Shown here one piece after another: positions 33,532-45,190 of a stretch of 64,000 bases of DNA. Source of the DNA: Halobacillus halophilus (GTDB taxonomy: Bacteria; Bacillota; Bacilli; Bacillales; Halobacillaceae); contig NZ_JAIVAL010000016.1 of NCBI RefSeq assembly GCF_020171985.1, positions 30,073-94,072 on the forward strand, in the 5' to 3' direction. The translations under genes were made by a program, and so were the position numbers. The first letter of the stretch is position 1, and every line of letters starts with the position of its first letter. Under the pieces are notes generated by a model, which saw nothing but the letters and a program-made list of their open reading frames with translations, ran no database searches and was not told the origin of the DNA.

Positions 33532-33573
33532 GATTCTTTCTCCTTTCCAATTGTAAGGTTATTTGTTTGATGA

Positions 33574-34044
33574 TTACCAACGATAGTGAGCGAATGCTTT
33601 GTTAGCTTCCGCCATCTTGTGCATTTCTTCACGGCGCTTAACTGCTGCACCCGTGTTATTACCTGCATCTAGAATTTCGTTAGCAAGACGCTCTTCCATT
33701 GTTTTCTCTCCGCGAAGACGCGCATAGTTAACAATGAAACGCAATCCTAGTGCCTGACGACGTTCAGGGCGAACTTCTACAGGTACTTGGTAGTTGGAAC
33801 CACCAACACGACGAGCGCGTACTTCCAATACAGGCATTACGTTTTTCATAGCCTGATCGAAGATTTCCATAGCGTCATTGCCGCTGCGCTCTTGAACTAA
33901 TTCGAAAGATTTATAAAGAATCTTTTGTGCTTTCCCGCGTTGACCGTCAACCATAATCTGGTTGATCAAACGAGTGACAAGCTTAGAGTTGTACATCGGA
34001 TCTGGTAACACATCACGTTTAGCTACTGGACCTTTACGTGGCAT
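33574..34044 (-). CDS. rpsG: 30S ribosomal protein S7
   Basis: A 156-residue protein ([20 protein letters not shown] ...), the primary binder of the 3' major domain of 16S rRNA. The beta-hairpin region [20 protein letters not shown] is conserved. It follows rpsL by 52 bases. Confidence 0.98.
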   Translation of the reverse strand: MPRKGPVAKRDVLPDPMYNSKLVTRLINQIMVDGQRGKAQKILYKSFELVQERSGNDAMEIFDQAMKNVMPVLEVRARRVGGSNYQVPVEVRPERRQALGLRFIVNYARLRGEKTMEERLANEILDAGNNTGAAVKRREEMHKMAEANKAFAHYRW

Positions 34045-34096
34045 ATGTTCCCCTCCCTTCCATATTTTTAATAGTTAATCGATATCTGAATATCAA

Positions 34097-34510
34097 TTAT
34101 TTTTTAGGTTTCTTCGTGCCGTATTTAGAACGACCTTGTCTGCGACCTTCAACACTTGCTGTGTCTAGGGCGCCACGTACAACGTGGTAACGAACACCTG
34201 GCAAGTCTTTAACTTTACCGCCACGGATAAGAACAACACTGTGCTCTTGGAGGTTGTGGCCGATACCAGGGATATAAGCGTTAACCTCTAGCTGGTTAGT
34301 CAAACGAACACGTGCATATTTACGTAATGCGGAGTTCGGTTTTTTAGGGGTCATCGTACCGACACGTGTGCAAACACCACGTTTTTGTGGAGAAGACTGA
34401 TCCGTCATACGTTTTTTATAGCTGTTAAAGCCTTTGTTCAAGGCTGGAGCGTTTGTTTGTTTCGTTTTGCTTTCGCGTCCTTTACGTACCAATTGATTAA
34501 TAGTTGGCAT
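34097..34510 (-). CDS. rpsL: 30S ribosomal protein S12
   Basis: A 137-residue decoding-centre protein. The two lysine regions altered in streptomycin resistance ([11 protein letters not shown] and [11 protein letters not shown]) are of the sensitive type. The N-terminus [13 protein letters not shown] is standard. Confidence 0.98.
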   Translation of the reverse strand: MPTINQLVRKGRESKTKQTNAPALNKGFNSYKKRMTDQSSPQKRGVCTRVGTMTPKKPNSALRKYARVRLTNQLEVNAYIPGIGHNLQEHSVVLIRGGKVKDLPGVRYHVVRGALDTASVEGRRQGRSKYGTKKPKK

Positions 34511-34607
34511 TTTTGTATCCTCCCTTCTTCACATTTCTTAATACCACACATCCAGGTGGTTCATAAAAAGGCAAAAAACAAAGCTTTCGCGATTTACCGC
34601 CAAAACT

Positions 34608-34859
34608 TTATTGCTTTATCGCCACTGTAGCAGCTCCAACATCAATACCACAAGCGTTTCCCAGTTCTTTCATGGAAGAAACACGGGTATGAGGGATTTT
34701 TAATTCCCTGGCCAGTCGAACTACTTTCATTGTCATCGTCTGATCAGCATCGTCAGCCGTTATGACTTCAATCACTTCACCATTTTTCATGGCTTTAAGT
34801 GTTTGTTTGGTCCCAATCACTATTTCTGATTTAGCCTGTGCTACTTTTTCATAAGACAT
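34608..34859 (-). CDS. rplGB: L7Ae-family K-turn RNA-binding protein (YbxF/RplGB type)
   Basis: An 83-residue protein of the L7Ae/L30e family, which binds kink-turn RNA. It contains [17 protein letters not shown] and [12 protein letters not shown]. In Bacillus the homologue ybxF occupies the same place between rpoC and rpsL. It is the first gene of the str operon, directly after the promoter at 34907-34935. Confidence 0.92.
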   Translation of the reverse strand: MSYEKVAQAKSEIVIGTKQTLKAMKNGEVIEVITADDADQTMTMKVVRLARELKIPHTRVSSMKELGNACGIDVGAATVAIKQ

Positions 34860-34906
34860 CTTTCATATCCTCCAAAGTAACAAGGATAAACGGAAGCACC
34901 TTGATT

Positions 34907-34935
34907 ATATTATCACTACCCAAAATGCATGTCAA
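34907..34935 (-). promoter_or_regulatory. SigA promoter of the str operon
   Basis: Perfect TTGACA (34930-34935) and TAATAT (34907-34912) with a 17-base spacer. The -35 hexamer lies in the loop of a long inverted repeat that forms a plus-strand terminator (34915-34956). Confidence 0.8.
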
Positions 34936-34956
34936 CTGCATTTCGGGTAGTTTTTT
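34915..34956 (+). terminator. strong hairpin plus T run, plus strand, overlapping the str promoter
   Basis: The arms 34915-34929 and 34937-34951 make a stem of 15 positions with one mismatch, followed on the plus strand by a run of T to 34956. No gene upstream on the plus strand needs it. On the minus strand the same hairpin ends the rpoC transcript poorly because no T run follows. It probably blocks antisense transcription into rpoC or serves as a weak minus-strand pause. Confidence 0.6.
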
Positions 34957-35001
34957 GTGCTTCCATTAATTTTACCCTTTGTTAACATCTATCTATTCTT
35001 T

Positions 35002-38000
35002 TTAAGAATGAGTGACTTCTTCTGGCTGAGCTTGTTGTTCAGGTGCTCCTTCAGACTGAGCTTGAATCTTACGGTAGCGTGTCATGCCCGTACCAGCTGG
35101 TACAAGCTTACCGATAATAACGTTCTCTTTCAATCCTAGTAGTTCATCTCTCTTACCTTTAATCGCTGCATCAGTCAGGACACGCGTTGTTTCCTGGAAG
35201 GATGCCGCAGACAGGAAGCTGTCTGTTTCAAGCGATGCTTTGGTAATACCAAGAATGACCGGACGACCCACTGCAGGCTGTCCGCCTTCCACAAGAGCCT
35301 TCTGGTTCGCTTCTTTAAATTGGTGGATCTCAAGAAGTGATCCAGGAAGTACATCGGTGTCTCCAGAATCAAGTACACGTACTTTACGAAGCATCTGGCG
35401 AACCATTACCTCAACGTGCTTATCGGAGATTTCAACACCTTGCATACGATATACTTTCTGTACTTCTTTAAGAAGATATTGCTGAACTCCATCTAGTCCC
35501 TGGATGTTCAATAGTTCTTTCGGATCGATGGAACCTTCTGTAAGAGGACTTCCTGCTGACACAGCATCTCCTACAGTAACTTTCATACGAGCGCCATATG
35601 GAGCCGTATAAGAGCGGCTCTCTACAGCCCCTTGAACCACGATCTCTTGTTTTTCTTTCACTTCGTTAACTTCCTGTACGGTACCGTCGATTTCTGTAAT
35701 CACGGCTTGACCTTTAGGGTTACGTGCTTCCACAATCTCCTGGATACGCGGAAGACCTTGAGTGATGTCATCTCCGGCAACACCGCCAGTGTGGAAGGTA
35801 CGCATGGTAAGCTGTGTACCAGGCTCACCGATAGACTGAGCAGCAATGATTCCAACTGCTTCGCCGACTTCAACTTCGTCACCTGTTGCCAGGTTACGGC
35901 CGTAGCACTTCTTACATACACCGTGTTTGGTATTACAAGTGAAGGCAGAGCGGATCACAATGCTCTCAATACCTGCGTCTACGATTTGTTTAGCGCCATC
36001 TTCTGAAATGACTTCATTACGACTAGCCAGTACTTCACCAGTTTCCGGGTGTTTAACTGTTTGGAATGCCGTACGGCCAATCAGACGGTCAATCAGTGGT
36101 TCTATTACCTCTGAACCTTCCGTAATTGCCCTTACTGGTAATCCGCGGTCTGTACCACAATCATCTTCACGAACGATTACGTCTTGAGCTACATCGACAA
36201 GTCGACGAGTCAGGTAACCAGAGTCCGCTGTTTTCAGTGCTGTATCGGCAAGACCTTTACGAGCACCGTGTGTAGAAATAAAGTACTCAAGTACTGTTAA
36301 GCCTTCACGGAAACTTGATTTGATTGGAAGTTCAATAATACGTCCAGCCGGGTTGGCCATAAGACCGCGCATACCAGCGAGCTGCGTAAAGTTGGACGCG
36401 TTACCACGTGCTCCTGAATCACTCATCATGAATATAGGGTTACGCGGGTTCAAGGAACTCATCAAACGGTTTTGAATATCATCTTTAGCCCCGGACCAGA
36501 TTTCAATTACTCGGTCATAACGTTCTTCGTCGGTAATTAAACCACGGCGGAACTGTTTAAGAACTTTATCAACTTTACCTTGAGCTTCTTCTAGAATTTC
36601 CTGCTTCTCTGGAAGTACTACAACGTCGGATACACCTACGGTAATACCTGCTTTAGTAGAGTAAGCAAAACCTAGATCTTTCATTCTATCGAGCATCTTA
36701 GATGTTTCACTAATAGAGAAGCGTTTAAATACTTCTGCAATAATGTCACCCAGGATCCCTTTCTTGAATGGTGATACTTCTTCGCGGTTCGATAGTTCCT
36801 GACGAATATCTGTACCTTTAGGAACAAAGTATTGATCTGGTGTTTTAACCTCAAGGTTCTCTTGGGTTGGCTCATTCATATACGGGAAGGAATTAGGCAG
36901 CATTTCATTAAAGATCAACTTACCAACTGTGGTAAGAAGCAGCTGCTGATTCTGCTCTTCAGTAAAGGTTTCATTCCCTAAAGAGCTTGCCTGTACGGCA
37001 ACCCGTGTATGAAGGTGCGCATACCCATTCTGATAAGCCATTAACGCTTCGTTGAGATCTTTGAAGAACATTCCTTCTCCGACAGCTCCCTCACGTTCAA
37101 GCGTCAGGTAGTAGTTACCTAGCACCATATCCTGTGATGGTGTAACAACCGGCTTACCATCCTTAGGGTTAAGAATGTTCTGAGCAGCCAGCATCAGGAT
37201 GCGGGCTTCTGCCTGGGCCTCGGAAGACAACGGCACGTGCACCGCCATTTGGTCACCATCAAAGTCAGCGTTATAAGCTGTACATACTAATGGGTGAAGA
37301 CGGATGGCGCGACCTTCTACTAAAGTAGGTTCAAACGCCTGGATACCAAGACGGTGAAGTGTTGGAGCACGGTTTAGTAGTACCGGGTGCTCTTTAATAA
37401 CATCTTCAAGAACGTCCCAAACTTCATGATGCACACGTTCAATTTTACGTTTTGCGGATTTAATGTTGTGCGCAAGTCCACGGGAAACGAGCTCTTTCAT
37501 AACGAACGGCTTGAACAGTTCAAGTGCCATTTCTTTTGGAAGTCCGCATTGGTACATCTTCAAGGACGGACCTACAACGATAACCGAACGACCAGAATAG
37601 TCGACACGTTTACCAAGCAAGTTTTGACGGAAACGTCCCTGTTTACCTTTCAGCATGTGAGAAAGAGATTTAAGTGGACGGTTACCTGGCCCTGTCACTG
37701 GACGGCCGCGGCGCCCATTATCGATAAGGGCATCTACAGCTTCCTGAAGCATACGCTTCTCGTTTTGTACGATGATCGTCGGTGCTCCTAAATCTAACAA
37801 ACGCTTCAGACGATTGTTACGGTTAATTACTCGACGATATAAATCGTTCAAGTCAGAAGTTGCGAAGCGTCCGCCGTCCAATTGAACCATAGGACGAAGC
37901 TCTGGTGGAATAACAGGCAATACATCAAGAATCATCCATGAAGGATCGTTTCCTGAATGACGGAAAGATTCTAGCACTTCCAAACGTTTAATAGCACGAG

Positions 38001-38610
38001 TGCGGCGCTGACCCTGAGCAGTTTTCAATTCCTCTTTCAGAGTTTCTACTTCTCCTTCAAGATCGATATCAAAAAGCAGTTTACGGATAGCTTCGGCACC
38101 CATCGCTGCCTGGAAACCCTGCCCGAATTTCTCACGGTATGAACGATATTCCTTTTCAGAAAGCAGCTGCTTTCTCTCAAGGGCGGTTTCGCCTGGGTCC
38201 GTTACGATATAAGCAGCAAAATAAATGACTTCTTCCAAAGCACGCGGGGACATATCTAATACAAGACCCATACGGCTTGGAATACCTTTAAAGTACCAGA
38301 TGTGGGAGACTGGGGCAGCTAATTCCAAGTGCCCCATCCGCTCACGACGTACTTTTGCTTTTGTTACTTCTACACCACAACGGTCACAAACGACGCCTTT
38401 ATAACGCACACGCTTGTATTTACCACAGTGGCACTCCCAGTCTTTTTGCGGACCGAAGATTCTTTCGCAGAATAACCCGTCTTTTTCGGGTTTTAGCGTA
38501 CGATAATTGATTGTTTCTGGCTTCTTGACCTCACCGTAAGACCAAGATCTGATTTTATCAGGTGAAGCCAAACCAATTTTCATATACTCAAAGTTGTTTA
38601 CATCTAGCAA
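35002..38610 (-). CDS. rpoC: RNA polymerase beta' subunit
   Basis: A 1202-residue protein. The N-terminal zinc ribbon ([10 protein letters not shown] ... CDRCGVEV, about residues 60-80), the active-site [12 protein letters not shown] (about 445-456) and the second zinc cluster ([13 protein letters not shown]) are all present. It follows rpoB by about 70 bases. Length is as in Bacillus, without the large insertions found in proteobacteria. Confidence 0.98.
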   Translation of the reverse strand: MLDVNNFEYMKIGLASPDKIRSWSYGEVKKPETINYRTLKPEKDGLFCERIFGPQKDWECHCGKYKRVRYKGVVCDRCGVEVTKAKVRRERMGHLELAAPVSHIWYFKGIPSRMGLVLDMSPRALEEVIYFAAYIVTDPGETALERKQLLSEKEYRSYREKFGQGFQAAMGAEAIRKLLFDIDLEGEVETLKEELKTAQGQRRTRAIKRLEVLESFRHSGNDPSWMILDVLPVIPPELRPMVQLDGGRFATSDLNDLYRRVINRNNRLKRLLDLGAPTIIVQNEKRMLQEAVDALIDNGRRGRPVTGPGNRPLKSLSHMLKGKQGRFRQNLLGKRVDYSGRSVIVVGPSLKMYQCGLPKEMALELFKPFVMKELVSRGLAHNIKSAKRKIERVHHEVWDVLEDVIKEHPVLLNRAPTLHRLGIQAFEPTLVEGRAIRLHPLVCTAYNADFDGDQMAVHVPLSSEAQAEARILMLAAQNILNPKDGKPVVTPSQDMVLGNYYLTLEREGAVGEGMFFKDLNEALMAYQNGYAHLHTRVAVQASSLGNETFTEEQNQQLLLTTVGKLIFNEMLPNSFPYMNEPTQENLEVKTPDQYFVPKGTDIRQELSNREEVSPFKKGILGDIIAEVFKRFSISETSKMLDRMKDLGFAYSTKAGITVGVSDVVVLPEKQEILEEAQGKVDKVLKQFRRGLITDEERYDRVIEIWSGAKDDIQNRLMSSLNPRNPIFMMSDSGARGNASNFTQLAGMRGLMANPAGRIIELPIKSSFREGLTVLEYFISTHGARKGLADTALKTADSGYLTRRLVDVAQDVIVREDDCGTDRGLPVRAITEGSEVIEPLIDRLIGRTAFQTVKHPETGEVLASRNEVISEDGAKQIVDAGIESIVIRSAFTCNTKHGVCKKCYGRNLATGDEVEVGEAVGIIAAQSIGEPGTQLTMRTFHTGGVAGDDITQGLPRIQEIVEARNPKGQAVITEIDGTVQEVNEVKEKQEIVVQGAVESRSYTAPYGARMKVTVGDAVSAGSPLTEGSIDPKELLNIQGLDGVQQYLLKEVQKVYRMQGVEISDKHVEVMVRQMLRKVRVLDSGDTDVLPGSLLEIHQFKEANQKALVEGGQPAVGRPVILGITKASLETDSFLSAASFQETTRVLTDAAIKGKRDELLGLKENVIIGKLVPAGTGMTRYRKIQAQSEGAPEQQAQPEEVTHS

Positions 38611-38683
38611 GGGGCCTACCTCCCTTTCAGTATCCGGGTTTTACCCTAAACTTAGAACACGGGTGTCTGGAACAATACGTCTA

Positions 38684-41600
38684 TTAATCGTCTAGGTTTA
38701 AATTCTCGGATTCTTTCGTTTGCTCTTCTTCGATATCCCGCATTTCTATTTCTTGTTCATCACCAGAAAGAATTTTCACATCCATACCTAAACTTTGAAG
38801 CTCTTTAATTAGAACTTTAAAGGATTCAGGCACGCCTGGTTCTGGAACGTTATCACCTTTAACAATCGCTTCATACGTTTTCACACGACCGACTACGTCA
38901 TCTGACTTCACTGTCAGAATTTCTTGAAGAGTATAGGCAGCACCATATGCTTCTAGTGCCCATACTTCCATCTCACCGAAACGCTGTCCACCAAATTGAG
39001 CTTTACCGCCCAATGGCTGCTGGGTTACAAGAGAGTAAGGTCCAGTAGAACGGGCGTGCAGTTTGTCATCAACCATGTGTGCCAGTTTAATCATATACAT
39101 GACTCCGACAGATACACGGTTATCAAACGGTTCCCCTGTGCGTCCATCATACAAAATGGTCTTCGCATCGCGGGACATGCCGGCTTCTTCAAGTGTCTCC
39201 CACACATCTTCTTCTCGAGCACCATCAAATACTGGAGTTGCTACTCTTTCTCCAAGGAGACGGGCAGCCATACCTAAGTGAAGCTCAAGTACTTGTCCAA
39301 TATTCATACGGGATGGTACACCAAGTGGGTTTAACATGACGTCTACCGGAGTTCCATCTGGCAAGAATGGCATATCTTCTTCCGGAAGAATCTTGGAAAT
39401 AACACCTTTGTTTCCGTGACGTCCAGCCATCTTGTCACCTTCAGATATCTTACGCTTCTGAACGATGTACACGCGAATCAGCTGGTTAACTCCTGGCGGA
39501 AGTTCATCTCCATCTTCACGATTGAAAATTTTAACGTCCAGTACAATTCCACCTGCACCGTGAGGCACACGGAGAGATGTATCGCGCACTTCACGCGCTT
39601 TCTCACCAAAGATAGCATGGAGCAGACGTTCTTCAGCAGATAATTCCGTAACCCCTTTAGGAGTAACTTTACCTACAAGAAGGTCTCCGTCACTAACTTC
39701 AGCTCCTACACGGATAATTCCACGTTCATCCAAGTCACGAAGAGCATCTTCCCCAACGTTAGGAATGTCTCTTGTAATCTCTTCTGGTCCAAGTTTCGTA
39801 TCGCGGGCTTCTGATTCATATTCTTCAATATGAATAGAAGTGTACACGTCATCTTTAACCAGACGTTCACTCATGATGATGGCATCCTCATAGTTGTAAC
39901 CATCCCACGTCATGAATGCAACTAGTGGGTTTTGTCCAAGTGCTAATTCTCCCATGTCCATGGAAGGTCCATCAGCAAGGATTTCCCCTTTCGTTACACG
40001 ATCTCCTTTAGAAACAATCGGACGCTGGTTATAGCAGCTTCCCTGGTTGGAACGGATGAATTTCTGAAGACGGTAACGATCAAGATCGCCTTCTACTTCT
40101 TTACCATCTACTTCAGATATGCGGCGTATAAACACTTCTTTTGCTTCTACACGCTCAACGATACCTTCGTTGCGGCAGATAACAGCAGCACCTGAGTCTT
40201 TACCTGATACATATTCCATTCCTGTACCTACAAGTGGAGCATCCGGCTGAAGCAATGGTACAGCCTGACGTTGCATGTTCGCACCCATTAGAGAACGGTT
40301 AGAGTCATCGTTTTCCAAGAATGGAATACAAGCGGTTGCGGCAGATACTACCTGCTTCGGTGATACGTCCATATAATCTAAGCGATCACGGCTTACTACC
40401 GTGTTTTCACCACGGAAACGAGCGATAACTTCAGGATCTGTAAAGGAACCATCTTCTTCGAGTTTGGCGTTGGCCTGAGCTACAACGTAATTATCTTCTT
40501 CATCTGCTGTAAGATAATCAAATTGAGCGGTTACCTTGTTAGTATCAGGATCCACTCGACGATACGGTGTTTCGATAAACCCAAATTCATTTACCTTCGC
40601 ATAAGAAGATAAGGAGTTGATCAGACCGATGTTTGGTCCCTCAGGAGTTTCGATTGGACACATACGACCGTAGTGGGAATAGTGTACGTCACGAACTTCA
40701 AACCCTGCACGTTCACGTGTTAAACCACCCGGTCCTAAAGCAGAAAGACGACGTTTGTGTGTTAATTCCGCTAGTGGGTTAGTCTGGTCCATGAACTGAG
40801 ATAACTGTGAGCTTCCAAAGAACTCTTTAATAGAGGCTATAACTGGCCGTATATTAATTAACTGCTGCGGAGTAATAGATGAAGTGTCCTGGATCGACAT
40901 ACGTTCACGTACTACGCGCTCCATACGGGATAGACCAATACGGAATTGGTTCTGCAGAAGTTCACCTACGGAACGAAGACGACGGTTACCTAAGTGGTCA
41001 ATGTCATCTGTTCCACCCACATTATGCAGTAAGTTAAAGAAATAACTGATAGAAGAAATGATATCTGCCGGTGTAATATTCTTTACATCACGGTCGATAT
41101 TTGCATTCCCGATTACGTTAATGGAACGCTCTCCTTCTGGATCCGTAGGGTCTACAATTTTCACCGATTGTACACGCATTGGTTCATCAAGTACTCCCTC
41201 TACCGGATCAAGAGATCTTTCACTTAGAGTAGTTTCTTCATCATCGAAATGTGGAATCAATTTGTTAAGCAGACGACGATCAATTTTATCGCCTTTTTCT
41301 GCCAGTACTTCGCCTGTTTCTTCGTCTACCAACGTTTCAGCTAGCGTTTGATTAAACAGTCGATCTTTTATATGAAGCTTTTTATTCATTTTATAACGTC
41401 CGACGCGAGCTAGATCATAGCGCTTCGGATCAAAGAAACGAGAAACAAGTAAACTCTTAGCATTTTCTACTGTTGGCGGCTCGCCAGGGCGCAGACGCTC
41501 ATAGATTTCAAGCAATGCTTTCTCGCTATTTTCTGTATTATCTTTCTCAAGCGTGTTTTTCAAGTATTCGTTTTCGCCAATAAGATCTATAATCTCCTGG

Positions 41601-42211
41601 TCTGTTCCGAATCCTAAAGCACGCAGCAGTACGGTGATTGGTAATTTACGAGTACGATCGATACGGACGTGTGCTACGTCTTTTGCATCAGTTTCGAACT
41701 CCAGCCACGCACCACGGTTTGGAATAACTGTAGCCGTGTAACCTCTCTTACCGTTTTTATCAATCTTTTTGTTGTAATATACACTCGGAGAACGAACAAG
41801 CTGTGAAACGATAACACGTTCAGCACCATTAATGATAAAGGTACCTGTGTCTGTCATGAGAGGAAAATCTCCCATAAACACTTCTTGCTCCTTCACTTCT
41901 CCTGTCTCATTGTTTAAGAGACGAACTTTCACACGAAGCGGTGCATTATATGTTACATCGCGATCTTTTGACTCATCCACTGGATACTTTGGTTCGCCAA
42001 GGCTGTAGTCTACAAACTCTAATGATAAGTTACCAGTAAAATCTTCAATTGGAGAAATGTCTTTGAACATTTCCTTCAAACCTTCTTCCAGGAACCATTG
42101 GTAGGAAGCCGTCTGAATTTCAATTAAGTTAGGTAACTCTAAAACTTCACTGATACGAGCATAACTTCTGCGCTGGCGGTGTCGTCCATACTGAACTAGT
42201 TGACCTGTCAA
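38684..42211 (-). CDS. rpoB: RNA polymerase beta subunit
   Basis: An 1175-residue protein. The rifampicin pocket region ([20 protein letters not shown], then LSALGPGG) is of the sensitive type. The [13 protein letters not shown] motif near the active site is present. The TTG at 42211 is chosen as in B. subtilis: gagggg lies eight bases upstream and the protein begins [18 protein letters not shown] three codons earlier overlaps the ribosome binding site. Confidence 0.97.
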   Translation of the reverse strand: MTGQLVQYGRHRQRRSYARISEVLELPNLIEIQTASYQWFLEEGLKEMFKDISPIEDFTGNLSLEFVDYSLGEPKYPVDESKDRDVTYNAPLRVKVRLLNNETGEVKEQEVFMGDFPLMTDTGTFIINGAERVIVSQLVRSPSVYYNKKIDKNGKRGYTATVIPNRGAWLEFETDAKDVAHVRIDRTRKLPITVLLRALGFGTDQEIIDLIGENEYLKNTLEKDNTENSEKALLEIYERLRPGEPPTVENAKSLLVSRFFDPKRYDLARVGRYKMNKKLHIKDRLFNQTLAETLVDEETGEVLAEKGDKIDRRLLNKLIPHFDDEETTLSERSLDPVEGVLDEPMRVQSVKIVDPTDPEGERSINVIGNANIDRDVKNITPADIISSISYFFNLLHNVGGTDDIDHLGNRRLRSVGELLQNQFRIGLSRMERVVRERMSIQDTSSITPQQLINIRPVIASIKEFFGSSQLSQFMDQTNPLAELTHKRRLSALGPGGLTRERAGFEVRDVHYSHYGRMCPIETPEGPNIGLINSLSSYAKVNEFGFIETPYRRVDPDTNKVTAQFDYLTADEEDNYVVAQANAKLEEDGSFTDPEVIARFRGENTVVSRDRLDYMDVSPKQVVSAATACIPFLENDDSNRSLMGANMQRQAVPLLQPDAPLVGTGMEYVSGKDSGAAVICRNEGIVERVEAKEVFIRRISEVDGKEVEGDLDRYRLQKFIRSNQGSCYNQRPIVSKGDRVTKGEILADGPSMDMGELALGQNPLVAFMTWDGYNYEDAIIMSERLVKDDVYTSIHIEEYESEARDTKLGPEEITRDIPNVGEDALRDLDERGIIRVGAEVSDGDLLVGKVTPKGVTELSAEERLLHAIFGEKAREVRDTSLRVPHGAGGIVLDVKIFNREDGDELPPGVNQLIRVYIVQKRKISEGDKMAGRHGNKGVISKILPEEDMPFLPDGTPVDVMLNPLGVPSRMNIGQVLELHLGMAARLLGERVATPVFDGAREEDVWETLEEAGMSRDAKTILYDGRTGEPFDNRVSVGVMYMIKLAHMVDDKLHARSTGPYSLVTQQPLGGKAQFGGQRFGEMEVWALEAYGAAYTLQEILTVKSDDVVGRVKTYEAIVKGDNVPEPGVPESFKVLIKELQSLGMDVKILSGDEQEIEMRDIEEEQTKESENLNLDD

Positions 42212-42246
42212 CTGATTCACCCCTCAAATCAAGCATTTTAATAACG

Positions 42247-42276
42247 AAAAAAGCGTTCGGCAAGACATGCCGAACA
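42247..42276 (-). terminator. intrinsic terminator / attenuator in the rpoB leader
   Basis: On the minus strand the perfect eight-pair stem gttcggca with tgccgaac (42268-42275 and 42255-42262) is followed by six T (42247-42252), about 35 bases before the rpoB start. It either ends transcripts from rplJL-rsmC or attenuates an rpoB leader RNA. Confidence 0.7.
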
Positions 42277-42526
42277 GGCTTGCGGTTGATCTTGCCACAA
42301 GCACTATTTAAACATTCGCCTCTATAGCAAATGGTGATTCTTCATTTCTCTCTAACGTTAGACAAAAAAGAAAAAGGGTCGACTTGATATAGATAACCTC
42401 ATTTACTTTCACTTATTGATTTTCACCATTTTACCCTTCTACCAAGCTTTTTATACATTTTCCTAAAAAAGACTTGACAGGACGGGCATACATGGGCATT
42501 TTCCAATACTAGCATAATTAAATACC
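42277..42526 (-). other. long leader region upstream of rpoB
   Basis: About 250 bases without a gene between the rsmC-like gene and the rpoB attenuator. It must hold an rpoB promoter if the terminator at 42247 works; a TATAAA-like element lies near 42450. The segment near 42285-42370 contains several short complements (cttgtgg with ccgcaag), suggesting a structured leader. No known leader family is recognised. Confidence 0.4.
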
Positions 42527-43132
42527 CTAGTCAAACTTTTGAGCTTTGAAAATATAGTAGCCTTTTTCTTTACGAACGACCTCAATATTCCCAAACAATT
42601 CTTCTATTTTTTGTTTTGCAGAAGGAGCCCCTTGCTTTTTTTGAATGACCACCCATAACTCACCGGATTTACCAAGAGCCTTCTTAGCCTCTTCGAACAT
42701 AGCATGCACGACTTTTTTCCCTGCACGTATAGGGGGATTGGTCAGTATCACAGCAAACTGGCGGCCTTCCAACTGACGGAGTCGATCACTCTCTTTAATC
42801 TCTACATTAGTAACCTGATTCTTAGCAGCATTCTTTTCCGCAAGATTCAAAGCTCTCTCATTTACATCCACCATGACAACCTGACGATCTGGATATTCTA
42901 GCGCAAGGGAAAGACCAATCGGCCCATAACCGCATCCAAGATCAAGGAAGCTTCCGTCCACTGGCGGAGCTGTAAACGACTCTATTAGTAAACGAGAACC
43001 AAAATCTACTTCACCTTTTGAGAAAACGGCGTGATCTGTAGTAAAGGTTAATAAGCGGTCACGTAATGTGTAAGACCAGTTTTTTTCATCGCTTTTCGCA
43101 GCGGTTTTCTTTGAATAGTAATGTTCCGACAT
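42527..43132 (-). CDS. class I SAM-dependent methyltransferase, RsmC-like (YbxB)
   Basis: A 201-residue protein with SAM-binding motif DLGCGYGPIGLSLA (about residues 62-75) and the NPPIRAGK motif (about 131-138) typical of amino-methylating RNA enzymes such as RsmC (16S rRNA G1207). Only the catalytic half of RsmC is present, as in Bacillus YbxB. It lies between rplL and rpoB as in Bacillus. The target is inferred from family. Confidence 0.85.
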   Translation of the reverse strand: MSEHYYSKKTAAKSDEKNWSYTLRDRLLTFTTDHAVFSKGEVDFGSRLLIESFTAPPVDGSFLDLGCGYGPIGLSLALEYPDRQVVMVDVNERALNLAEKNAAKNQVTNVEIKESDRLRQLEGRQFAVILTNPPIRAGKKVVHAMFEEAKKALGKSGELWVVIQKKQGAPSAKQKIEELFGNIEVVRKEKGYYIFKAQKFD

Positions 43133-43162
43133 GATCCGAACACCCTCTTTTCATCTAGTAAG

Positions 43163-43195
43163 CAAAAGAAAGCCCGCCGATGATCAGCGAGCTTT
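43163..43195 (-). terminator. terminator after rplL
   Basis: On the minus strand aaagctcgc (43195-43187) pairs with gcgggcttt (43177-43169) over nine positions with one G-T pair, followed by cttttg. It lies shortly after the rplL stop, ahead of the methylase gene. Confidence 0.7.
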
Positions 43196-43210
43196 ACTTT
43201 AAAGATACAA

Positions 43211-43576
43211 TTACTTAAGTTCGATCGTTGCGCCAGCTTCTTCAAGCTGAGATTTCATTTCTTCTGCTTCTTCTTTAGAAACGCCTTCTTTGATTGCGCC
43301 AGGAGCGTTATCAACTAGATCTTTTGCGTCTTTAAGACCAAGACCAGTGATTTCACGTACTGCTTTAACAACTTTGATCTTAGAGCTTCCAGCTGATTCT
43401 AGTACTACGTCGAATTCAGTTTGCTCTTCTTCAGCTTCTGCACCTGCAGCAGCACCGCCGGCAGCAACTGGAGCTGCAGCTGATACACCAAATTCTTCTT
43501 CAATTGCTTTAACTAGGTCGTTAAGCTCAAGAACAGACATTTCTTTAATCGCTTCGATAATTTGTTCGTTAGACAT
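43211..43576 (-). CDS. rplL: 50S ribosomal protein L7/L12
   Basis: A 121-residue protein. The N-terminal dimerisation helices ([20 protein letters not shown]) are followed by an alanine/glycine/glutamate hinge (about residues 35-55) and the globular C-terminal domain that recruits translation GTPases ([20 protein letters not shown]). It follows rplJ by 54 bases. Confidence 0.98.
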   Translation of the reverse strand: MSNEQIIEAIKEMSVLELNDLVKAIEEEFGVSAAAPVAAGGAAAGAEAEEEQTEFDVVLESAGSSKIKVVKAVREITGLGLKDAKDLVDNAPGAIKEGVSKEEAEEMKSQLEEAGATIELK

Positions 43577-43630
43577 GAGAAATTTCCTCCTTATTAATTT
43601 TAAAGGTTATAGTTTAGTCGAACGCGAGAT

Positions 43631-44131
43631 TTACGCGCTTTCTTCTTCTTTCTGATCCGCAATAGCTTTTGTAGCATATGCGAAGTTTCGTACAGGAGCT
43701 TGTAGTACGCTTAGGAACATAGATACAAGACCTTCGTAGCTTGGGATGTTGGCAAGTTCCTGAAGCTGTTCAAGAGTTGCAACTTGTCCTTCAATTACGC
43801 CACCTTTAATTTCAAGGTTATCGTGATCTTTAGCGAAATTGTTTAGAATTTTTGCTGGAGCTACAGCGTCATCCTCATGGAACGCAAGGGCAGTTGGTCC
43901 TTGAAGAACTTCATGAAGTTCACTTAGTTCAACTGCTTCTGTAGCGCGGCGAGTCATTGTGTTTTTATACACTTTGAAATCAACGCCCGCTTCACGAAGT
44001 TGAGTACGAAGCTCTGTTACTTCTGCAACATCAAGACCGCGGTAATCTACTAATACGGCAGATTTACTATTGCGGAACTTGTCAGCCAATTCATTAACAA
44101 TTTGCTGTTTCTGTTCAATAATACTGCTCAT
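43631..44131 (-). CDS. rplJ: 50S ribosomal protein L10
   Basis: A 166-residue stalk base protein. The N-terminal rRNA-binding domain includes [20 protein letters not shown], and the C-terminal helix binds L7/L12 dimers. It is expected to repress its own operon through the leader immediately upstream. Confidence 0.98.
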   Translation of the reverse strand: MSSIIEQKQQIVNELADKFRNSKSAVLVDYRGLDVAEVTELRTQLREAGVDFKVYKNTMTRRATEAVELSELHEVLQGPTALAFHEDDAVAPAKILNNFAKDHDNLEIKGGVIEGQVATLEQLQELANIPSYEGLVSMFLSVLQAPVRNFAYATKAIADQKEEESA

Positions 44132-44179
44132 CTTTCCACCTCCTATTGACTTTTCATCATACCGTTCCGGAAGGTTTCA

Positions 44180-44330
44180 TAAAAAAGTACCTCCATGCAG
44201 ACATGGAGGTACGTATGAGAGAACAGGGCGTTATTAGCGCTGTCCTGCTTATTCACACACCTCGGCAGGAGATTAAGCGAAGTTTCCTCCGCACCTGCTG
44301 TCTACGGTATAACGTATTCATTTATACAAC
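44180..44330 (-). promoter_or_regulatory. L10 leader with terminator
   Basis: On the minus strand the leader of rplJ-rplL has complementary segments typical of the L10-binding leader (gcaggtgcgg with aggaaac, and ctcctgccgaggtg). It ends in a perfect eleven-pair hairpin (44202-44212 with 44187-44197) and a T run (44181-44186). The terminator lies about 50 bases before the rplJ start. L10-L12 complex binding presumably shifts the leader towards termination. Leader family assigned from position and layout. Confidence 0.7.
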
Positions 44331-44367
44331 GTCCCTAATTATAATTTAATTAGGGACGATAAGTCAA
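44330..44367 (-). promoter_or_regulatory. SigA-type rplJ promoter embedded in a palindrome
   Basis: TTGACT (44362-44367) and perfect TATAAT (44338-44343) are 18 bases apart. An eleven-pair inverted repeat (cgtccctaatt at 44330-44340 with aattagggacg at 44348-44358) covers the -10 and the spacer. This is an unusual layout for a ribosomal protein promoter. Confidence 0.6.
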
Positions 44368-44379
44368 TACTAAATTTTA

Positions 44380-45075
44380 TTATTTAGCGAAATTGGAAAC
44401 ATCAACTTTGATTCCAGGACCCATCGTTGATGAAACAGCAGCATTACGCATATAAGTCCCTTTTGATGCTTGAGGCTTAGCTTTTATCAGGGCATCTGTG
44501 ATCGCTTCGAAGTTCTCCGTAAGCTTTTCTTTGTCGAAAGAAGCTTTTCCGATTGGAACGTGGATGTTAGCAGCTTTATCAACACGGTATTCAACTTTAC
44601 CAGCTTTGATTTCGTTAACTGCTTTCTCTACTTCAAACGTTACAGTACCTGTTTTAGGGTTTGGCATTAGACCTTTTGGTCCTAGCACTCGGCCAAGCTT
44701 ACCTACTTCAGCCATCATATCAGGAGTAGCAACAACTACATCAAAGTCGAACCAGCCTTGATTAATACTATTAATCAGGTCTTGTTCGCCTACGTAGTCA
44801 GCACCTGCTTCTTCTGCTTCTTTCGCTTTATCACCTTTAGCGAAAACAAGAACACGCTGGGATTTACCCGTACCGTGTGGAAGCACCATAGCTCCGCGAA
44901 TTTGCTGATCCGCTTTCTTAGGATCAACACCTAGACGGAATGCCGCTTCAACTGTTTCATCAAAGTTCGCTTTAGACGTCTCTTTTACAAGATCGATTGC
45001 TTCTTGTACATTATAAGATTTCGTACGATCAACAAGTTTTTGAAGTTCTTGTTGTCTTTTACTTTTTTTAGCCAT
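44380..45075 (-). CDS. rplA: 50S ribosomal protein L1
   Basis: A 231-residue protein of the L1 stalk ([20 protein letters not shown] ..., [27 protein letters not shown] core). It binds 23S rRNA and can bind its own mRNA as a repressor. A long inverted repeat lies between it and rplK. Confidence 0.97.
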   Translation of the reverse strand: MAKKSKRQQELQKLVDRTKSYNVQEAIDLVKETSKANFDETVEAAFRLGVDPKKADQQIRGAMVLPHGTGKSQRVLVFAKGDKAKEAEEAGADYVGEQDLINSINQGWFDFDVVVATPDMMAEVGKLGRVLGPKGLMPNPKTGTVTFEVEKAVNEIKAGKVEYRVDKAANIHVPIGKASFDKEKLTENFEAITDALIKAKPQASKGTYMRNAAVSSTMGPGIKVDVSNFAK

Positions 45076-45123
45076 TTTAATTTCCTCCTTGTTGTGGTTT
45101 TAACGGATTAACCTCCCACGAAT

Positions 45124-45164
45124 AAAGGTTGCGAAAGAAGTTAAACTCCTATTTCGCAACCTTT
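45124..45164 (-). repeat. thirteen-pair perfect hairpin between rplK and rplA
   Basis: The arms aaaggttgcgaaa (45124-45136) and tttcgcaaccttt (45152-45164) are perfectly complementary with a 15-base loop. On the minus strand it is followed only by ttcgtggg, so termination would be partial at best. It could be an RNA-stability element or a regulatory site upstream of rplA. Confidence 0.6.
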
Positions 45165-45190
45165 AACTCCATCAGAGTGACGTTGTGGGA

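Noticed and set aside
42473..42500. TTGACA on the plus strand upstream of rpoB as a promoter
   Set aside because: No acceptable -10 follows at 16-18 bases and no plus-strand gene lies downstream.
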